Shown here: positions 25,106-34,054 of the stretch, piece by piece
Layout of the letters: each line of letters starts with the position of its first letter
How positions within the stretch are numbered: the stretch's first letter is position 1
Origin: Streptomyces sp. NBC_00568
GTDB taxonomy: Bacteria > Actinomycetota > Actinomycetes > Streptomycetales > Streptomycetaceae
Direction of reading: 5' to 3'
DNA: 64,000 nucleotides
Assembly (NCBI RefSeq): GCF_026341855.1
Contig: NZ_JAPENW010000001.1
Coordinates: forward strand, 2,905,001 to 2,969,000
The notes under the pieces: generated by a model
Database searches by the model: none
The model's input: the letters and a program-made list of their open reading frames with translations, nothing else
Told to the model about the DNA's origin: nothing
Translations under genes and position numbers: made by a program

Positions 25106-25999
25106 ATGAGTGATCCCGTGACCGCGTTCGACAAGTCCGACGCCCCGGCCGACACCCTGATGGGTGGGCCGCGGCGCGGACGCGGCCGGACACGGGTACG
25201 GCCGGGCGGCCGGATGCGGGGCGGGGCGCCGCTTCCGCTCCTGCTGCCGGCCCTCGTCGGGCTCATCTTCCTGCTGCTCCCGCTGGTCGCGCTGCTCGTC
25301 CGGGCGCCCTGGCGCAGCCTGCCGGAGCAGTTGGCCAAGCCCGAGGTCTGGCAGGCCCTCCAGCTCTCCCTGTTCTCGGCAACGGCGGCCACCGCGGTGT
25401 GCCTGGTGCTCGGTGTGCCGCTCGCCTGGCTGCTGGCGCGTACGGACTTCCCCGGGCGCGGGCTCGTCCGGGCCCTGGTCACGCTGCCGCTCGTCCTGCC
25501 TCCGGTGGTGGGCGGTGTGGCGCTGCTGCTGGCCCTCGGCCGCAACGGCGTCGTCGGGCAGCTGCTGGACTCGTGGTTCGGGATCACGCTGCCCTTCACC
25601 ACGGCCGGGGTGGTCGTGGCCGAGGCCTTCGTGGCGATGCCCTTCCTGGTGATCAGCGTGGAAGGCACCCTGCGGGCCGCCGACCCGCGCTACGAGGAGG
25701 CCGCCATGACCCTCGGCGCCTCCCGCTTCACCGCGTTCCGCCGGGTCACCCTGCCCCTCATCGCGCCGGGCATCGCCGCCGGTTCCGTACTGGCCTGGGC
25801 CCGCGCGCTAGGCGAGTTCGGCGCGACGATCACCTTCGCGGGCAACTTCCCGGGCCGCACCCAGACCATGCCGCTCGCCGTCTACCTGGCCCTGCAGAGC
25901 GACCCCGACGCCGCGATCGCGCTGAGTCTCGTCCTGCTCGTGGTGTCGATCGCGGTGCTCGCCGGACTGCGGGACCGCTGGATGACGGCGGCGTCATGA
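25106..25999 (+). CDS. modB: Molybdate ABC transporter permease ModB
   Basis: 297 residues. About 35 charged residues precede six membrane helices; the cytoplasmic EAA loop is EEAAMTLGASRFTAFRRVTL, contacting ModC. ATG 25106 has only a poor ribosome site; a TTG at 25070 is an alternative. 130 nt after modA. Its stop overlaps the ATG of a 38-codon ORF (ATGA), which in turn overlaps the start of modC. Confidence 0.92.
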   Translation: MSDPVTAFDKSDAPADTLMGGPRRGRGRTRVRPGGRMRGGAPLPLLLPALVGLIFLLLPLVALLVRAPWRSLPEQLAKPEVWQALQLSLFSATAATAVCLVLGVPLAWLLARTDFPGRGLVRALVTLPLVLPPVVGGVALLLALGRNGVVGQLLDSWFGITLPFTTAGVVVAEAFVAMPFLVISVEGTLRAADPRYEEAAMTLGASRFTAFRRVTLPLIAPGIAAGSVLAWARALGEFGATITFAGNFPGRTQTMPLAVYLALQSDPDAAIALSLVLLVVSIAVLAGLRDRWMTAAS

Positions 26000-26112
26000 C
26001 GGACAGCCATACGATCATGACGGAGGTCCGGACGAGGGTGGCGGACGTCCGGACGAGGATGGCGGACGTCCGGGCGAGGGTGACTGGCGACGAGGGTGAG
26101 GTGATCGTGTGA
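25996..26112 (+). CDS. 38-residue ORF stitched between modB and modC
   Basis: ATG 25996 overlaps the modB stop (ATGA), and its TGA at 26110-26112 overlaps the modC ATG (TGATG). It is made mostly of three 21-bp repeats coding heptads V-R-T-R-V-A-D, an amphipathic helix with alternating Arg and hydrophobic residues, and ends GDEGEVIV. The GAGGTG within its last codons is the modC ribosome site. It may be a true small protein, or a translated linker from repeat expansion that keeps modB-modC coupling. Confidence 0.5.
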   Translation: MTDSHTIMTEVRTRVADVRTRMADVRARVTGDEGEVIV

Positions 26113-27194
26113 TGGCGGACGCGACCCCGGCGGCCACGGCAGCACCGTCCGACAAGGGCCTGGACGCCCGTCTCGTCGTCCGGCGCGGCTCGTTCCACCT
26201 CGACATCGAGCTCGCCGCCGCCCCCGGTGACGTCGTCGCGCTGCTCGGGCCGAACGGCGCGGGCAAGACCACCGCACTGCGGGCGCTGGCCGGGCTCACC
26301 CCCCTGTCCGAGGGCGGCCGGATGCGGCTGGACGGCGCCTCTCTGGACGCCACTCCGCCCGAGTCCCGCCCCGTCGGCGTGGTCTTCCAGGACTACCTGC
26401 TCTTCCCGCACCTCTCCGCACTCGACAACGTCGCCTTCGGGCCGCGCTGTCAGGGCGTGCCGAAGGCCGAGGCGCGGGCGCAGGCCGCCACGTGGCTGGA
26501 GCGCATGGGCCTCGCCGAGCACGCCGGGGCCAAACCGCGCCGGCTGTCCGGAGGTCAGGCGCAACGGGTCGCCGTCGCCCGCGCCCTCGCCACCCACCCC
26601 CGGCTGCTGCTGCTCGACGAACCCCTCGCCGCACTGGACGCCCGCACCCGGCTGGACGTGCGCGCCCAGCTCCGGCACCACCTGGCCGACTTCGAGGCCG
26701 TCGCCGTCCTCGTGACGCACGACCCGCTGGACGCCATGGTGCTGGCCGACCGGCTCGTGGTCGTCGAGCACGGCCGGATCGTCCAGGAGGGCAGCCCCTC
26801 GGACATCGCCCGCCGCCCGCGCACCGACTACATCGCCCAGCTGGTCGGCCTCAACCTCTACCGGGGCGAGGCCGAAGGCCACACCGTACGGCTGGAGGCG
26901 GGCCCGGCGATCACCACGACCGAGCGGCTCGACGGACCCGTCTTCGTGGCGTTCCCGCCGAGCGCCGTCACGCTCCACCGCGACCGCCCCACCGGTTCCA
27001 GCGCCCGCAACCTGTGGCAGTGCCGCGTGGGCGGTCTGGAGACCCAAGGCGACCAGATCCGCGCGGACCTCACCGGCGAACTCCCGCTCGCCGCCGACCT
27101 GACGACGGTCGCCGCGGCGGAACTCGACCTGCGTCCGGGCGCTGCCGTCTGGGCGACGGTGAAGGCCACCCAGACACACGCCTATCCGGCCTAG
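26109..27194 (+). CDS. modC: Molybdate ABC transporter ATPase ModC
   Basis: 361 residues. Walker A GPNGAGKT (about residues 47-54), signature LSGGQ, Walker B LLLLDEP, switch His in VTHD, then a regulatory C-terminal TOBE half (NLWQCRVGGLETQGDQ... to VKATQTHAYPA). GTG 26109 and ATG 26112 are both usable with GAGGTG at 26098. Energises ModB uptake of molybdate, which feeds the several molybdopterin enzymes in this window. Confidence 0.93.
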   Translation: MMADATPAATAAPSDKGLDARLVVRRGSFHLDIELAAAPGDVVALLGPNGAGKTTALRALAGLTPLSEGGRMRLDGASLDATPPESRPVGVVFQDYLLFPHLSALDNVAFGPRCQGVPKAEARAQAATWLERMGLAEHAGAKPRRLSGGQAQRVAVARALATHPRLLLLDEPLAALDARTRLDVRAQLRHHLADFEAVAVLVTHDPLDAMVLADRLVVVEHGRIVQEGSPSDIARRPRTDYIAQLVGLNLYRGEAEGHTVRLEAGPAITTTERLDGPVFVAFPPSAVTLHRDRPTGSSARNLWQCRVGGLETQGDQIRADLTGELPLAADLTTVAAAELDLRPGAAVWATVKATQTHAYPA

Positions 27195-27286
27195 CCCCCC
27201 GTCCCCGGCACCGCCGGACCGACGGACCCCCAGATCCCCGCCCCCGGCCGACGGACCACGGGCCCCCGGACCACAGGCCCCCGGAA

Positions 27287-28228
27287 CTACTCCCAGGACG
27301 AGCCGGGCGGGACGGCCGCCGCGCGGACCATCACGCAGTCGAACTCCACCACCCGCCCGGTCGCCGGCTCCCGCGTCACCGGGTACATGCCGGAGATCTC
27401 GAACCCGTTCTCCTCGTACACCGCGACGGCCTCGCTCATCCGGGGGCTGCCCTCGTACAGCCGCAGTGTCGCGACCTCCGACTGCATCCCGACGAACTCC
27501 GCGACACGGTCTCCGGCGCCCGCGAACACCTCGAGGTCGTAGCCCTGGGTGTCCATCTTCAGATAGGGGCGGGGGTCGGTGATCCCGGCGAGCGCCTTGT
27601 CCATCATCCCGTCGAGACGGCGGACCTCGATGTCCTCGGTACGGGTCCTGGCGAAGCGCTTGTAGCGCCCCTTGCCGTAATCGCTCGGCGGGAGAAGGGA
27701 GTTCATGCTGTTCCAGCCGACATGGATCGACCGGGTGGCGTCCTCCCGGCCGAGACCGACCTGGTGCACCTGCCACTCGGGATCGCCCTCGGCCGCCTGC
27801 TTGAGCTTGGCGAAGGCGTCCGTGGTCGGCTCGAAGGAGACGATCCGGCCGGTATAGCCGAAGCGGCGCAACTGGCGCCCGTACTGGCCGGAGTTGGCAC
27901 CCACGTCGAAGACGCAGTTCACCGCGTACCGGTCGAGCAGGGCGGTGACGTGCTGGCCGCAGAGATGGGCCGCGGCCGCCAGCTGGAACTTGCGTTCGTC
28001 GGCCGCCGTCCCCTTCTCGTCGAGCAGCAGCCGGGCGCCGGTGTCTCCGAGCGGCACATGCCGGAAGGCAGCGGTCCGTCCGCTCAGCACCAGATCCGCG
28101 CCCTGGCCGAGCGCGACGCGTCTGCGTACACCGCGCCGGTAGACCACCGCGGCACCCGCACCGAGATCCAGCACCCGCACTCCGAGGCGGGGAAGCAGAC
28201 CGAGCAGCTTTCTGTGAAGGGTCACCAT
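27287..28228 (-). CDS. FkbM-family methyltransferase
   Basis: 313 residues. SAM motif VFDVGANSGQYG and the FkbM features IVSFEPTTDAF and YLKMDTQGYDLEVFAGA are clear. O-methyltransferases of this family act on sugars or polyketide hydroxyls. ATG 28228 chosen; GTG 28237 is possible, with GGAAGG upstream. Convergent with modC and divergent from the cupin gene, so it stands as a single gene. Confidence 0.85.
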   Translation of the reverse strand: MVTLHRKLLGLLPRLGVRVLDLGAGAAVVYRRGVRRRVALGQGADLVLSGRTAAFRHVPLGDTGARLLLDEKGTAADERKFQLAAAAHLCGQHVTALLDRYAVNCVFDVGANSGQYGRQLRRFGYTGRIVSFEPTTDAFAKLKQAAEGDPEWQVHQVGLGREDATRSIHVGWNSMNSLLPPSDYGKGRYKRFARTRTEDIEVRRLDGMMDKALAGITDPRPYLKMDTQGYDLEVFAGAGDRVAEFVGMQSEVATLRLYEGSPRMSEAVAVYEENGFEISGMYPVTREPATGRVVEFDCVMVRAAAVPPGSSWE

Positions 28229-28309
28229 GGCCCACACCCTTCCAGACTCACCCGGGTGTCCACCGGGTGTTGGTTGAACCCCTCTCAACCCGCGTGATAC
28301 AGGCAGGGG

Positions 28310-28768
28310 GTGACTTCTCCTGAGACCGGGATTCCGGAACTGGCCGCCGCTCTGAACATGCAACCCCACCCGGAGGGAGGCTGGTTCGTCGAGACCTGGA
28401 CCGCGCCGCAGGCCTTCCACCCCGACGGCTACCCCGGCCCCCGTGCCGCCGCCTCCGCCATCTACTTCCTCCTCACCCCCGGCGACACCTCCGCCTGGCA
28501 CACCGTCCGCTCCGACGAACTCTGGCTGTGGCACCGCGGCGGCCCCCTCGACCTGCTGCTCGGCGGCGACGGGAACTCCCCCCAGTCCACCCCGAAAGTC
28601 GTCCGCCTCGGTCCTCGTGTCGAGGCCGGGGAACGCCCCCAGGCCCTCGTCCCCGGCGGCGTCTGGCAGGCCGCCCGACCGGCCGGCGACCAGGAGGTTC
28701 TGGTCAGTTGCGTGGTGGCGCCCGGGTTCGACTACGACGACTTCCACCTGCTGGACTCGGGGCGCTGA
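28310..28768 (+). CDS. Cupin protein of the DUF985 family
   Basis: 152 residues. HPEGGWFVETW, SAIYFLLTPGDTSAWHTV and DELWLWHRGGPLDLLL are the beta-barrel motifs of DUF985 cupins; metal or ligand unknown. GTG 28310 lies about 8 nt from a GATACA -10-like hexamer with TTGAAC upstream, so a very short or absent leader is likely. Confidence 0.85.
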   Translation: MTSPETGIPELAAALNMQPHPEGGWFVETWTAPQAFHPDGYPGPRAAASAIYFLLTPGDTSAWHTVRSDELWLWHRGGPLDLLLGGDGNSPQSTPKVVRLGPRVEAGERPQALVPGGVWQAARPAGDQEVLVSCVVAPGFDYDDFHLLDSGR

Positions 28769-28950
28769 CGGGCCCTCACGCGGACGTGTGGCGGCTTTGT
28801 GACGTAGGTCGTTGGTTGCGGATCGCCCGGGAGGGGCATCACCCGAGGGCAGGACCGGCCGCGCACCGACTCGCGCGGGGTCCCTGTCGACGGGGACGGA
28901 GCCGTCGGCCGGGTGCTGGTTGTCCTGGAGGGGGAAGAGAGGTGTCAGTC

Positions 28951-29370
28951 ATGCGTGCGCACCAGCGCACCGTCCGGCCGACCGCCCGCGTGGAGTACAC
29001 ACTGCCGCGTACGGCCGTCTCGGCGGGCAGGGCCCGCAAGCTGACCACGGCGTTTCTGACCCGACCTCGACCACGGCTCGCGTCGCCGACCGCCGACCAG
29101 GTGGACGACGCCACACTGATCGCCTCCGAGCTCGTCGCCAACGCGGTGCGGCACGGCCGCAGCGGCTGCAGGCTGCGCCTGCAACTGGGGCACGGTCACG
29201 TGACGGTCGAGGTCCGCGACGACAGTCCCGGACGGCCGCAGGTCGGCTTCCTGGACGCGGAATCGGAGAGCGGCCGGGGCCTGGCGATGGTCCAGCAGCT
29301 CGCCCACAGCCTGGAGGTCGTCAGCACGAGCCTCGGCGGCAAGACCGTCCGCGCGGTCCTCGCGGTGTAG
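28951..29370 (+). CDS. HATPase-domain anti-sigma-like protein
   Basis: 139 residues. The GHKL ATPase fold is seen in LIASELVANAVRHG (N-box), VEVRDDSPGRPQ (G1) and SGRGLAMVQQLA (G2), as in RsbW/SpoIIAB-type kinases, which are abundant in Streptomyces. GTG 28942 is an alternative start. The partner sigma or anti-anti-sigma is not adjacent. Confidence 0.85.
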   Translation: MRAHQRTVRPTARVEYTLPRTAVSAGRARKLTTAFLTRPRPRLASPTADQVDDATLIASELVANAVRHGRSGCRLRLQLGHGHVTVEVRDDSPGRPQVGFLDAESESGRGLAMVQQLAHSLEVVSTSLGGKTVRAVLAV

Positions 29371-29638
29371 CGGGCTCACGCCATCGCCGTCACCGTCACC
29401 TCACGGTCGACAAGGTCCGTCACCATCGACAGCGACATGACATCGCCATCCGCATGCGCATCTACATCTGCATCGGCATGGGCGGGCATCGCCCTCGACG
29501 ACCGTCACGATCGCCATCGGTCGGCGGGCATCGCTCGATTCGGTGCGGTCGAACCGAAGAGCTGAGTTTGGCGCCACGGAAAGTGGGCACGGGGCGCCGA
29601 AAAGTTCATCACATATTCAATGACCGCGAAAAAACAGA
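29371..29638. other. Intergenic region, no gene seen
   Basis: Contains imperfect CATC/CGCATC simple-sequence runs (about 29380-29540) and an AT-richer stretch next to the csp terminator. Confidence 0.5.
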
Positions 29639-29676
29639 TGGCCGGGGTCCACACCTTGCGGTGCGAACCCCGGCCA
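29639..29676 (-). terminator. Intrinsic terminator of the cold-shock gene
   Basis: Stem TGGCCGGGGT/ACCCCGGCCA with an inner CACAC/GTGCG pairing; on the minus strand it is followed by CATCTG and a run of six T, a canonical rho-independent signal that is rare in this genome. Confidence 0.9.
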
Positions 29677-29690
29677 CCCGGTGTCCCGGA

Positions 29691-29894
29691 CTAGGCGGGG
29701 ACGATGTTCTCCGCCTGCGGGCCCTTCTGGCCCTGCGTGACGTCGAAGGTCACCTTCTGGCCTTCCTGGAGCTCACGGAAGCCAGAGGTGGCGATGTTGG
29801 AGTAGTGGGCGAAGACGTCAGCGCCGCCGCCGTCCTGCTCGATGAAGCCGAAGCCCTTTTCCGCGTTGAACCACTTCACGGTGCCAGTAGCCAT
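29691..29894 (-). CDS. Cold-shock protein (CspA family)
   Basis: 67 residues. RNP1 KGFGFIEQ and RNP2 DVFAHYSNI of the OB-fold RNA chaperone are present. AAGGAGA lies 6 nt from the ATG, and codon use is that of a highly expressed gene. The long leader holds a hairpin at 29924-29942, as in many csp mRNAs. A MerR-like gene lies upstream on the same strand. Confidence 0.95.
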   Translation of the reverse strand: MATGTVKWFNAEKGFGFIEQDGGGADVFAHYSNIATSGFRELQEGQKVTFDVTQGQKGPQAENIVPA

Positions 29895-29923
29895 GTCAAA
29901 TCTCCTTCGGGGCAAAGCTCGAA

Positions 29924-29942
29924 GGTCCACACTGTGTGGACC
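29924..29942 (-). promoter_or_regulatory. Inverted repeat in the csp leader
   Basis: GGTCCACAC-T-GTGTGGACC, perfect 9-bp arms, 30 nt upstream of the ATG. Could be an RNA hairpin controlling translation or an operator. Confidence 0.6.
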
Positions 29943-30174
29943 TGCGTCGCCGCAATGATTGCCCCAACCGGAATGCACCGGAAAAACTTTGGGAACCACA
30001 ACTGCAACTGAAATCGACACTAGCACGCTACGAGCCTCGAAGGGGGCGCACTATCTCACCCCGGCGTGGGGAATAACAAAACCTCGCGGACCCGCGCACC
30101 AAATTCTGTATCGGCCGAAGCAGATATCCCCGGGCCCGGCGGAGAATCGGTCCAGGAGGGTGCCGGACTCCGGC

Positions 30175-30489
30175 TCAGGCGTCCTGCGGCGTCGACCCGC
30201 GCAGCTCCGCGTTGATCCGCAGGGCCTCGTCGAGACAGTCCTCCAGCGTGACGATGCGGCAGGCGGCCTCGACGGGGGTGCCCTGGTCGACAAGCTCCCG
30301 GGCGCGGGCCGCGACACGCAGCTGGTTGGCGGAGTAGCGCCGGTGGCCGCCCTCGGAGCGCAGCGGCGTGATCAGCCCCGCTTCCCCGACGGCCCGCAGG
30401 AACGCGGGCGTGGCGCCGATCAGCTCGGCGGCCCGGCCCATCGTGTAGGCGGGGTAGTCGTCGTCGTCGAACCGGTCGGTGGGGCTCAT
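30175..30489 (-). CDS. MerR-type regulator, paralog of 719-1063
   Basis: 104 residues with the same acidic leader (DDDDYPAY), helix-turn-helix ([11 protein letters not shown]) and wing ([15 protein letters not shown]) as the gene at 719, roughly 75-80 percent identical over 90 residues. ATG 30489 has GGGAAG at about 6 nt. Upstream of the cold-shock gene on the same strand with about 280 nt between, so it may influence it. Effector unknown. Confidence 0.82.
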   Translation of the reverse strand: MSPTDRFDDDDYPAYTMGRAAELIGATPAFLRAVGEAGLITPLRSEGGHRRYSANQLRVAARARELVDQGTPVEAACRIVTLEDCLDEALRINAELRGSTPQDA

Positions 30490-30534
30490 GGTGCTTCCCT
30501 GGGGCGCGTGCATCACCTTCCACTTTGGCAGATC

Positions 30535-30557
30535 CCGGTCCGGTACCGGCCGGGAGC
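30535..30557. promoter_or_regulatory. Near-perfect palindrome upstream of the MerR paralog
   Basis: CCCGGTCCGGTACCGGCCGGG, one mismatch, centred on GTAC like the 662-693 palindrome, about 50 nt before the ATG. Confidence 0.55.
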
Positions 30558-30688
30558 ACCCCGCATCGGCCATGACGTCCGCGCACCGCGCTCACCCGGA
30601 CGGCCCGGTGCGCTGGTGGGAGGCCGTGGCCGGTGATGGCGTGGGAGGACACAGCCCGACCTCGGGACCGTCCTCGGGAGGCCCTCGC

Positions 30689-31537
30689 ATGAGCATGAAC
30701 CGTCCGTCCTGTCTCCTCGCGTCCGCCCTGACCGCGGGGATGCTGCTCTCGACGGCCGCCTGCTCGGACGCCGGCGGTGACGGCAGCGGCTCCGGCCGTA
30801 CGGACGTCTCCGCGTCCCCCGTCTCCGCCTCCCCCGTCGCCGAGGAGCCCCGCGCCGCGTCGCCCTCCCCCTCCGCCTCCGCCGTCCGCACGCTCACCAA
30901 GGACGAGGCCCACACCGCGCTGATCACCAACTCCGACCTGGGGTCGCAGTGGAGCGAGTCGAAGGGCGTGGCGACCTGGCACGACGCGCTGCTCAAGAGC
31001 ACGGTCGACCCGGCGGACTTCATCACCGACAAGGCGAACGCCACCCAGTGCCAGAAGCTGCTGGACGGTCTCTACACCGAGGATCTGCTGGGCGAGCCGA
31101 AGGGCGCCAGTGCCGTCACCGGCTTCGACGACAGCGACAACGACGCCCAGATGCGCTACGAAGTCGGCGCGTACGGGAAGACGGCGCTGGACGACAAGCT
31201 GAAGTGGCTGAAGACGCTGCCGGACACGTGCGACGAGTTCACGGCCGTCAACGGCAAGGGGGACCGGCAGACGGTCCAGGTCATCTCGACGGCTCTGCCC
31301 GATGCGGGGGACGCCCGGCAGGGACTCAGGGTGACGATGAAGGGTGAGCTGGAGGGCGATCCCGAGACCCTGACGCTCGACTTCGCCACCGTGCGGGTCG
31401 GCGACAGCGCCCTCTCCCTCACCAACGGCGGCCTCGACGGCACCGAGCACGACTCCACCGAGCAGGCGGTCGAAGCGGGCACCAAGCGTCTGCAGGACGT
31501 ACTGGCGGGGAAGTCGCCCGCGCCGACACAGGGCTGA
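30689..31537 (+). CDS. Lipoprotein of unknown function
   Basis: 282 residues from ATG 30689 with CGGGAGG at 7 nt. Signal peptide with lipobox STAAC; a Ser/Pro/Ala-rich linker of about 45 residues, then a mixed alpha/beta domain (LTKDEAHTALITNSDLGSQW, TQCQKLLDGLY, LPDTCDEF) with two cysteines that could pair. Such Streptomyces lipoproteins lack an assigned role. Convergent with the sulfatase gene, separated by a strong hairpin. Confidence 0.8.
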   Translation: MSMNRPSCLLASALTAGMLLSTAACSDAGGDGSGSGRTDVSASPVSASPVAEEPRAASPSPSASAVRTLTKDEAHTALITNSDLGSQWSESKGVATWHDALLKSTVDPADFITDKANATQCQKLLDGLYTEDLLGEPKGASAVTGFDDSDNDAQMRYEVGAYGKTALDDKLKWLKTLPDTCDEFTAVNGKGDRQTVQVISTALPDAGDARQGLRVTMKGELEGDPETLTLDFATVRVGDSALSLTNGGLDGTEHDSTEQAVEAGTKRLQDVLAGKSPAPTQG

Positions 31538-31557
31538 GCACCGGGTCGGCCCCGGAC

Positions 31558-31597
31558 CGGTGCCGCCGCTCCCCGCTGTACGGGAGCGGCGGCACCG
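31558..31597. terminator. Bidirectional hairpin terminator
   Basis: GGTGCCGCCGCTCCC / GGGAGCGGCGGCACC, 15-16 bp perfect stem with an 8-nt loop, between convergent genes. Confidence 0.8.
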
Positions 31598-31640
31598 CGT
31601 GTGTCCGGGCGGACCGGCCGGAGAGACGCGGCGGGCGCCG

Positions 31641-33479
31641 TCAGGGCGTGACGACCGGGAACCCGGTGTCGGGTTCCCGGACGTACGAGACGAGGCGGGC
31701 CAGCAGGGCCGTGTCGCCGTCGCTCTCGATCCCCTCGAGGCCCCCGCCGGCCAGCAGGCCGAGAAGTTGCGGCTTGGTGAGGACGAGCGTCAGGTCGGCG
31801 TGCGGTTTCGGGGTGTGGTGGACCGGCATGGAGCGGTGCGTGAGGGCGCCGTTGTGCAGGTTGACGCGGTGACGCCGCGCCTCGTCGGTGACGACGAGGT
31901 CGAGGGTCAGCCGGTCGTCCCACGCGCGCGGTCCGTCGATGCGTACGGCCAAGGAGTCGAGGAGCATGCCCACGGTGAGGGCGGACGCCATCTCGGGGTT
32001 CGTGGGGTCGATGTCGTCGGCCTGGGGTCCCTCGCGCAGCTCCAGTGCCGCTGTCAGGTAGAAGTTTCGCCAGGTCGCGTTCTCGGCGCCGTGGCCGAGG
32101 CGGTCGTAGACACCGGCGAGGGCCTGCTTGGCCGCGGTGTCGTCCGGGTCGGCGAAGACGAGGTGGTTCAGGAGGGTGGCGGCGAACCGCAGGTCGCCGT
32201 CGGCCGCGTACCGCTCCGCCGTGCGCAGCGCCGCTTCCGGGCCGCCCGCCACCTCCACGTAGCGCCGTGCCAGCTCGACGGGCGGGTGCTCCCACAGATG
32301 GGCCGGGTTGCCGTCGTACCAACCCATGTAGCGCTGGTAGACGGCCTTCACGTTGTGGCTCAGGGAGCCGTAGTAGCCGCGGGCGTGCCAGGCGTTCTCC
32401 AGCGCGGGCGGCAGCCGCATCTCCTCGGCGATCTCCGGACCCGTCAGACCGTTGTTGAGCATGCGCAGGGTCTGGTCGTGGAGGTACGCGTACAGGTCGC
32501 GCTGCTCGGCGAGGAAGCGGACGACGTTGTCGCGTCCCCAGGTCGGCCAGTGGTGGGACGCGAAGGCGACGTCGTAGGTGTCGTCGAAGAAGTCGATGGC
32601 CTCGTCGAGGTAGCGGGCCCACTGGCGGGCGTCGCGGACCAGGGCGCCGCGCAGCGTGAGCAGGTTGTGCATGTTGTGCGTGGCGTTCTCGGCCAGGCAC
32701 AGGGCCCGCCGGTCCGGGAAGAGGAAGTTCATTTCGGCCGGGGCCTCGGTGCCGGGGGTGAGCTGGAAGACGATACGGACGCCGTCGACCGTCTCCGTCT
32801 GGCCGGTGCGGGTGATGTCCAGGGTCGGCGGTAGGAGCGTGATGGTGCCGCTGGAGACCGCCGAACCGAGGCCCGTGCCGATCTGGCCGTCGGGTGCCTT
32901 GGGCAGATGGTCGCCGTACATGTAGCCGGCGCGGCGGATCATGGCGTTGCCCGCGTAGACGTTCTCGCTGACGGCGTGCTCGAGGAAGCCCTCCGGCGCG
33001 ATCACCGGGACACCCTGCTCGGTGCCGTGCGGCAGCACCCCGCGGGAGCCGCCGAAGTGGTCGCCGTGCGAGTGCGTGTAGATCAGGCCGGTGACGGGGC
33101 GGTCACCGCGGTGGGTGCGGTACAGGGCGAGCGCGGCGGCGGCGGTCTCGGCGGAGATCAGCGGATCGATGACGATCACTCCGCGATCGCCCTCGACGAT
33201 CGTCATGTTCGAGAGATCGAGGCCCCGTACCTGGTACACGCCCTCGGTGACCTCGTAGAGCCCCTGCCGCGCGCACAGCTGCGCCTGCCGCCACAGACTC
33301 GGATGCGCGGTCCCGGGACACTCCCCGTCGAGGAACCCGTACGCCTCGCTGTCCCACACCACTCGCCCGTCCTCCGTCCGGACCACGGCGGGTCCGAATG
33401 CCGCGAGAAAGCCCCGATCGGCGTTCTCGAAGTCGGCGACGTCATCGAACGGCAGCTCATCACGCGCGCGAAGTGTCAT
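31641..33479 (-). CDS. Alkyl sulfatase (SdsA1-type, metallo-beta-lactamase fold)
   Basis: 612 residues. YTHSHGDHFGG (about 134-144) is the di-zinc motif; a helical dimerization domain follows (about 380-500) and the last about 110 residues form the SCP2-like hydrophobic-binding domain (LTLDLVVTDEAR... LTLVLTKPQL). This is the full three-domain plan of SdsA1, which cleaves alkyl sulfates such as SDS. No signal peptide is seen, unlike the secreted Pseudomonas enzyme. ATG 33479 has GAGG about 8 nt before it. Confidence 0.93.
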   Translation of the reverse strand: MTLRARDELPFDDVADFENADRGFLAAFGPAVVRTEDGRVVWDSEAYGFLDGECPGTAHPSLWRQAQLCARQGLYEVTEGVYQVRGLDLSNMTIVEGDRGVIVIDPLISAETAAAALALYRTHRGDRPVTGLIYTHSHGDHFGGSRGVLPHGTEQGVPVIAPEGFLEHAVSENVYAGNAMIRRAGYMYGDHLPKAPDGQIGTGLGSAVSSGTITLLPPTLDITRTGQTETVDGVRIVFQLTPGTEAPAEMNFLFPDRRALCLAENATHNMHNLLTLRGALVRDARQWARYLDEAIDFFDDTYDVAFASHHWPTWGRDNVVRFLAEQRDLYAYLHDQTLRMLNNGLTGPEIAEEMRLPPALENAWHARGYYGSLSHNVKAVYQRYMGWYDGNPAHLWEHPPVELARRYVEVAGGPEAALRTAERYAADGDLRFAATLLNHLVFADPDDTAAKQALAGVYDRLGHGAENATWRNFYLTAALELREGPQADDIDPTNPEMASALTVGMLLDSLAVRIDGPRAWDDRLTLDLVVTDEARRHRVNLHNGALTHRSMPVHHTPKPHADLTLVLTKPQLLGLLAGGGLEGIESDGDTALLARLVSYVREPDTGFPVVTP

Positions 33480-34054
33480 ACGGCCAGCCTCGGCCGGGGC
33501 AGGACGGGGGGCATGCGGTGTGGGCCGTTCGAGGCCGGGAGCGATGCGGACGAAGCGGCACCGGTGATCCGGGCGCGGAGGCGTCCTCGCGCTCGGTGCG
33601 GACCTGCGCATCGGCGACCTGCGGACGTCCGTCGAGATCCCGGCGCCGGACCATGGCCATCAGCTCACCTGGGCCGAGCGGCTCGTGGGGCAACGTGCGG
33701 CTCGTGCCGCAGCTCGACGAGGCCCCGGCCGATCTGCGCGTGGAGACCTTCGTCGACGGGGAGACGGGCGGGCCGCGCGGCACCACTGGAGCGGCCGCGT
33801 CCCGAACCGGCGGACATCCTGCCCGCGAACGGCGCCCGGATCACGGCTTCCGGCTGTCCCTCTACCGGGGGACGCGGAACACCCGTGGCAACGCCGAATC
33901 GGGGCTTCATCCGCGGTGTCGACGACTCCGTCGACCGCTTCAGCACCCCAGGTGGTGGCCACCCTGGACCGCCGCACACCACGGCCCCGGCAACCTGTGG
34001 TGGGGGCTGCCGCGGGCTGGGGTGGCGGGCCGGGGTTGCTTCAGTGTGTTCGGA
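33480..34054. pseudogene. Possible decayed coding region
   Basis: Short stretches with strong third-position GC appear in different plus-strand frames: a segment reading ADLRIGDLRTSVEIPAP (about 33598), one reading VRLVPQLDEAPADLRVETFV (about 33700) and one reading NRGFIRGVDDSVDRFST (about 33896). Together they look like one frameshifted gene. I cannot name the family. Confidence 0.4.

Noticed and set aside
29380..29540. Small RNA or peptide gene in the CATC-rich region
   Set aside because: Simple-sequence run without promoter, hairpin or ribosome site.
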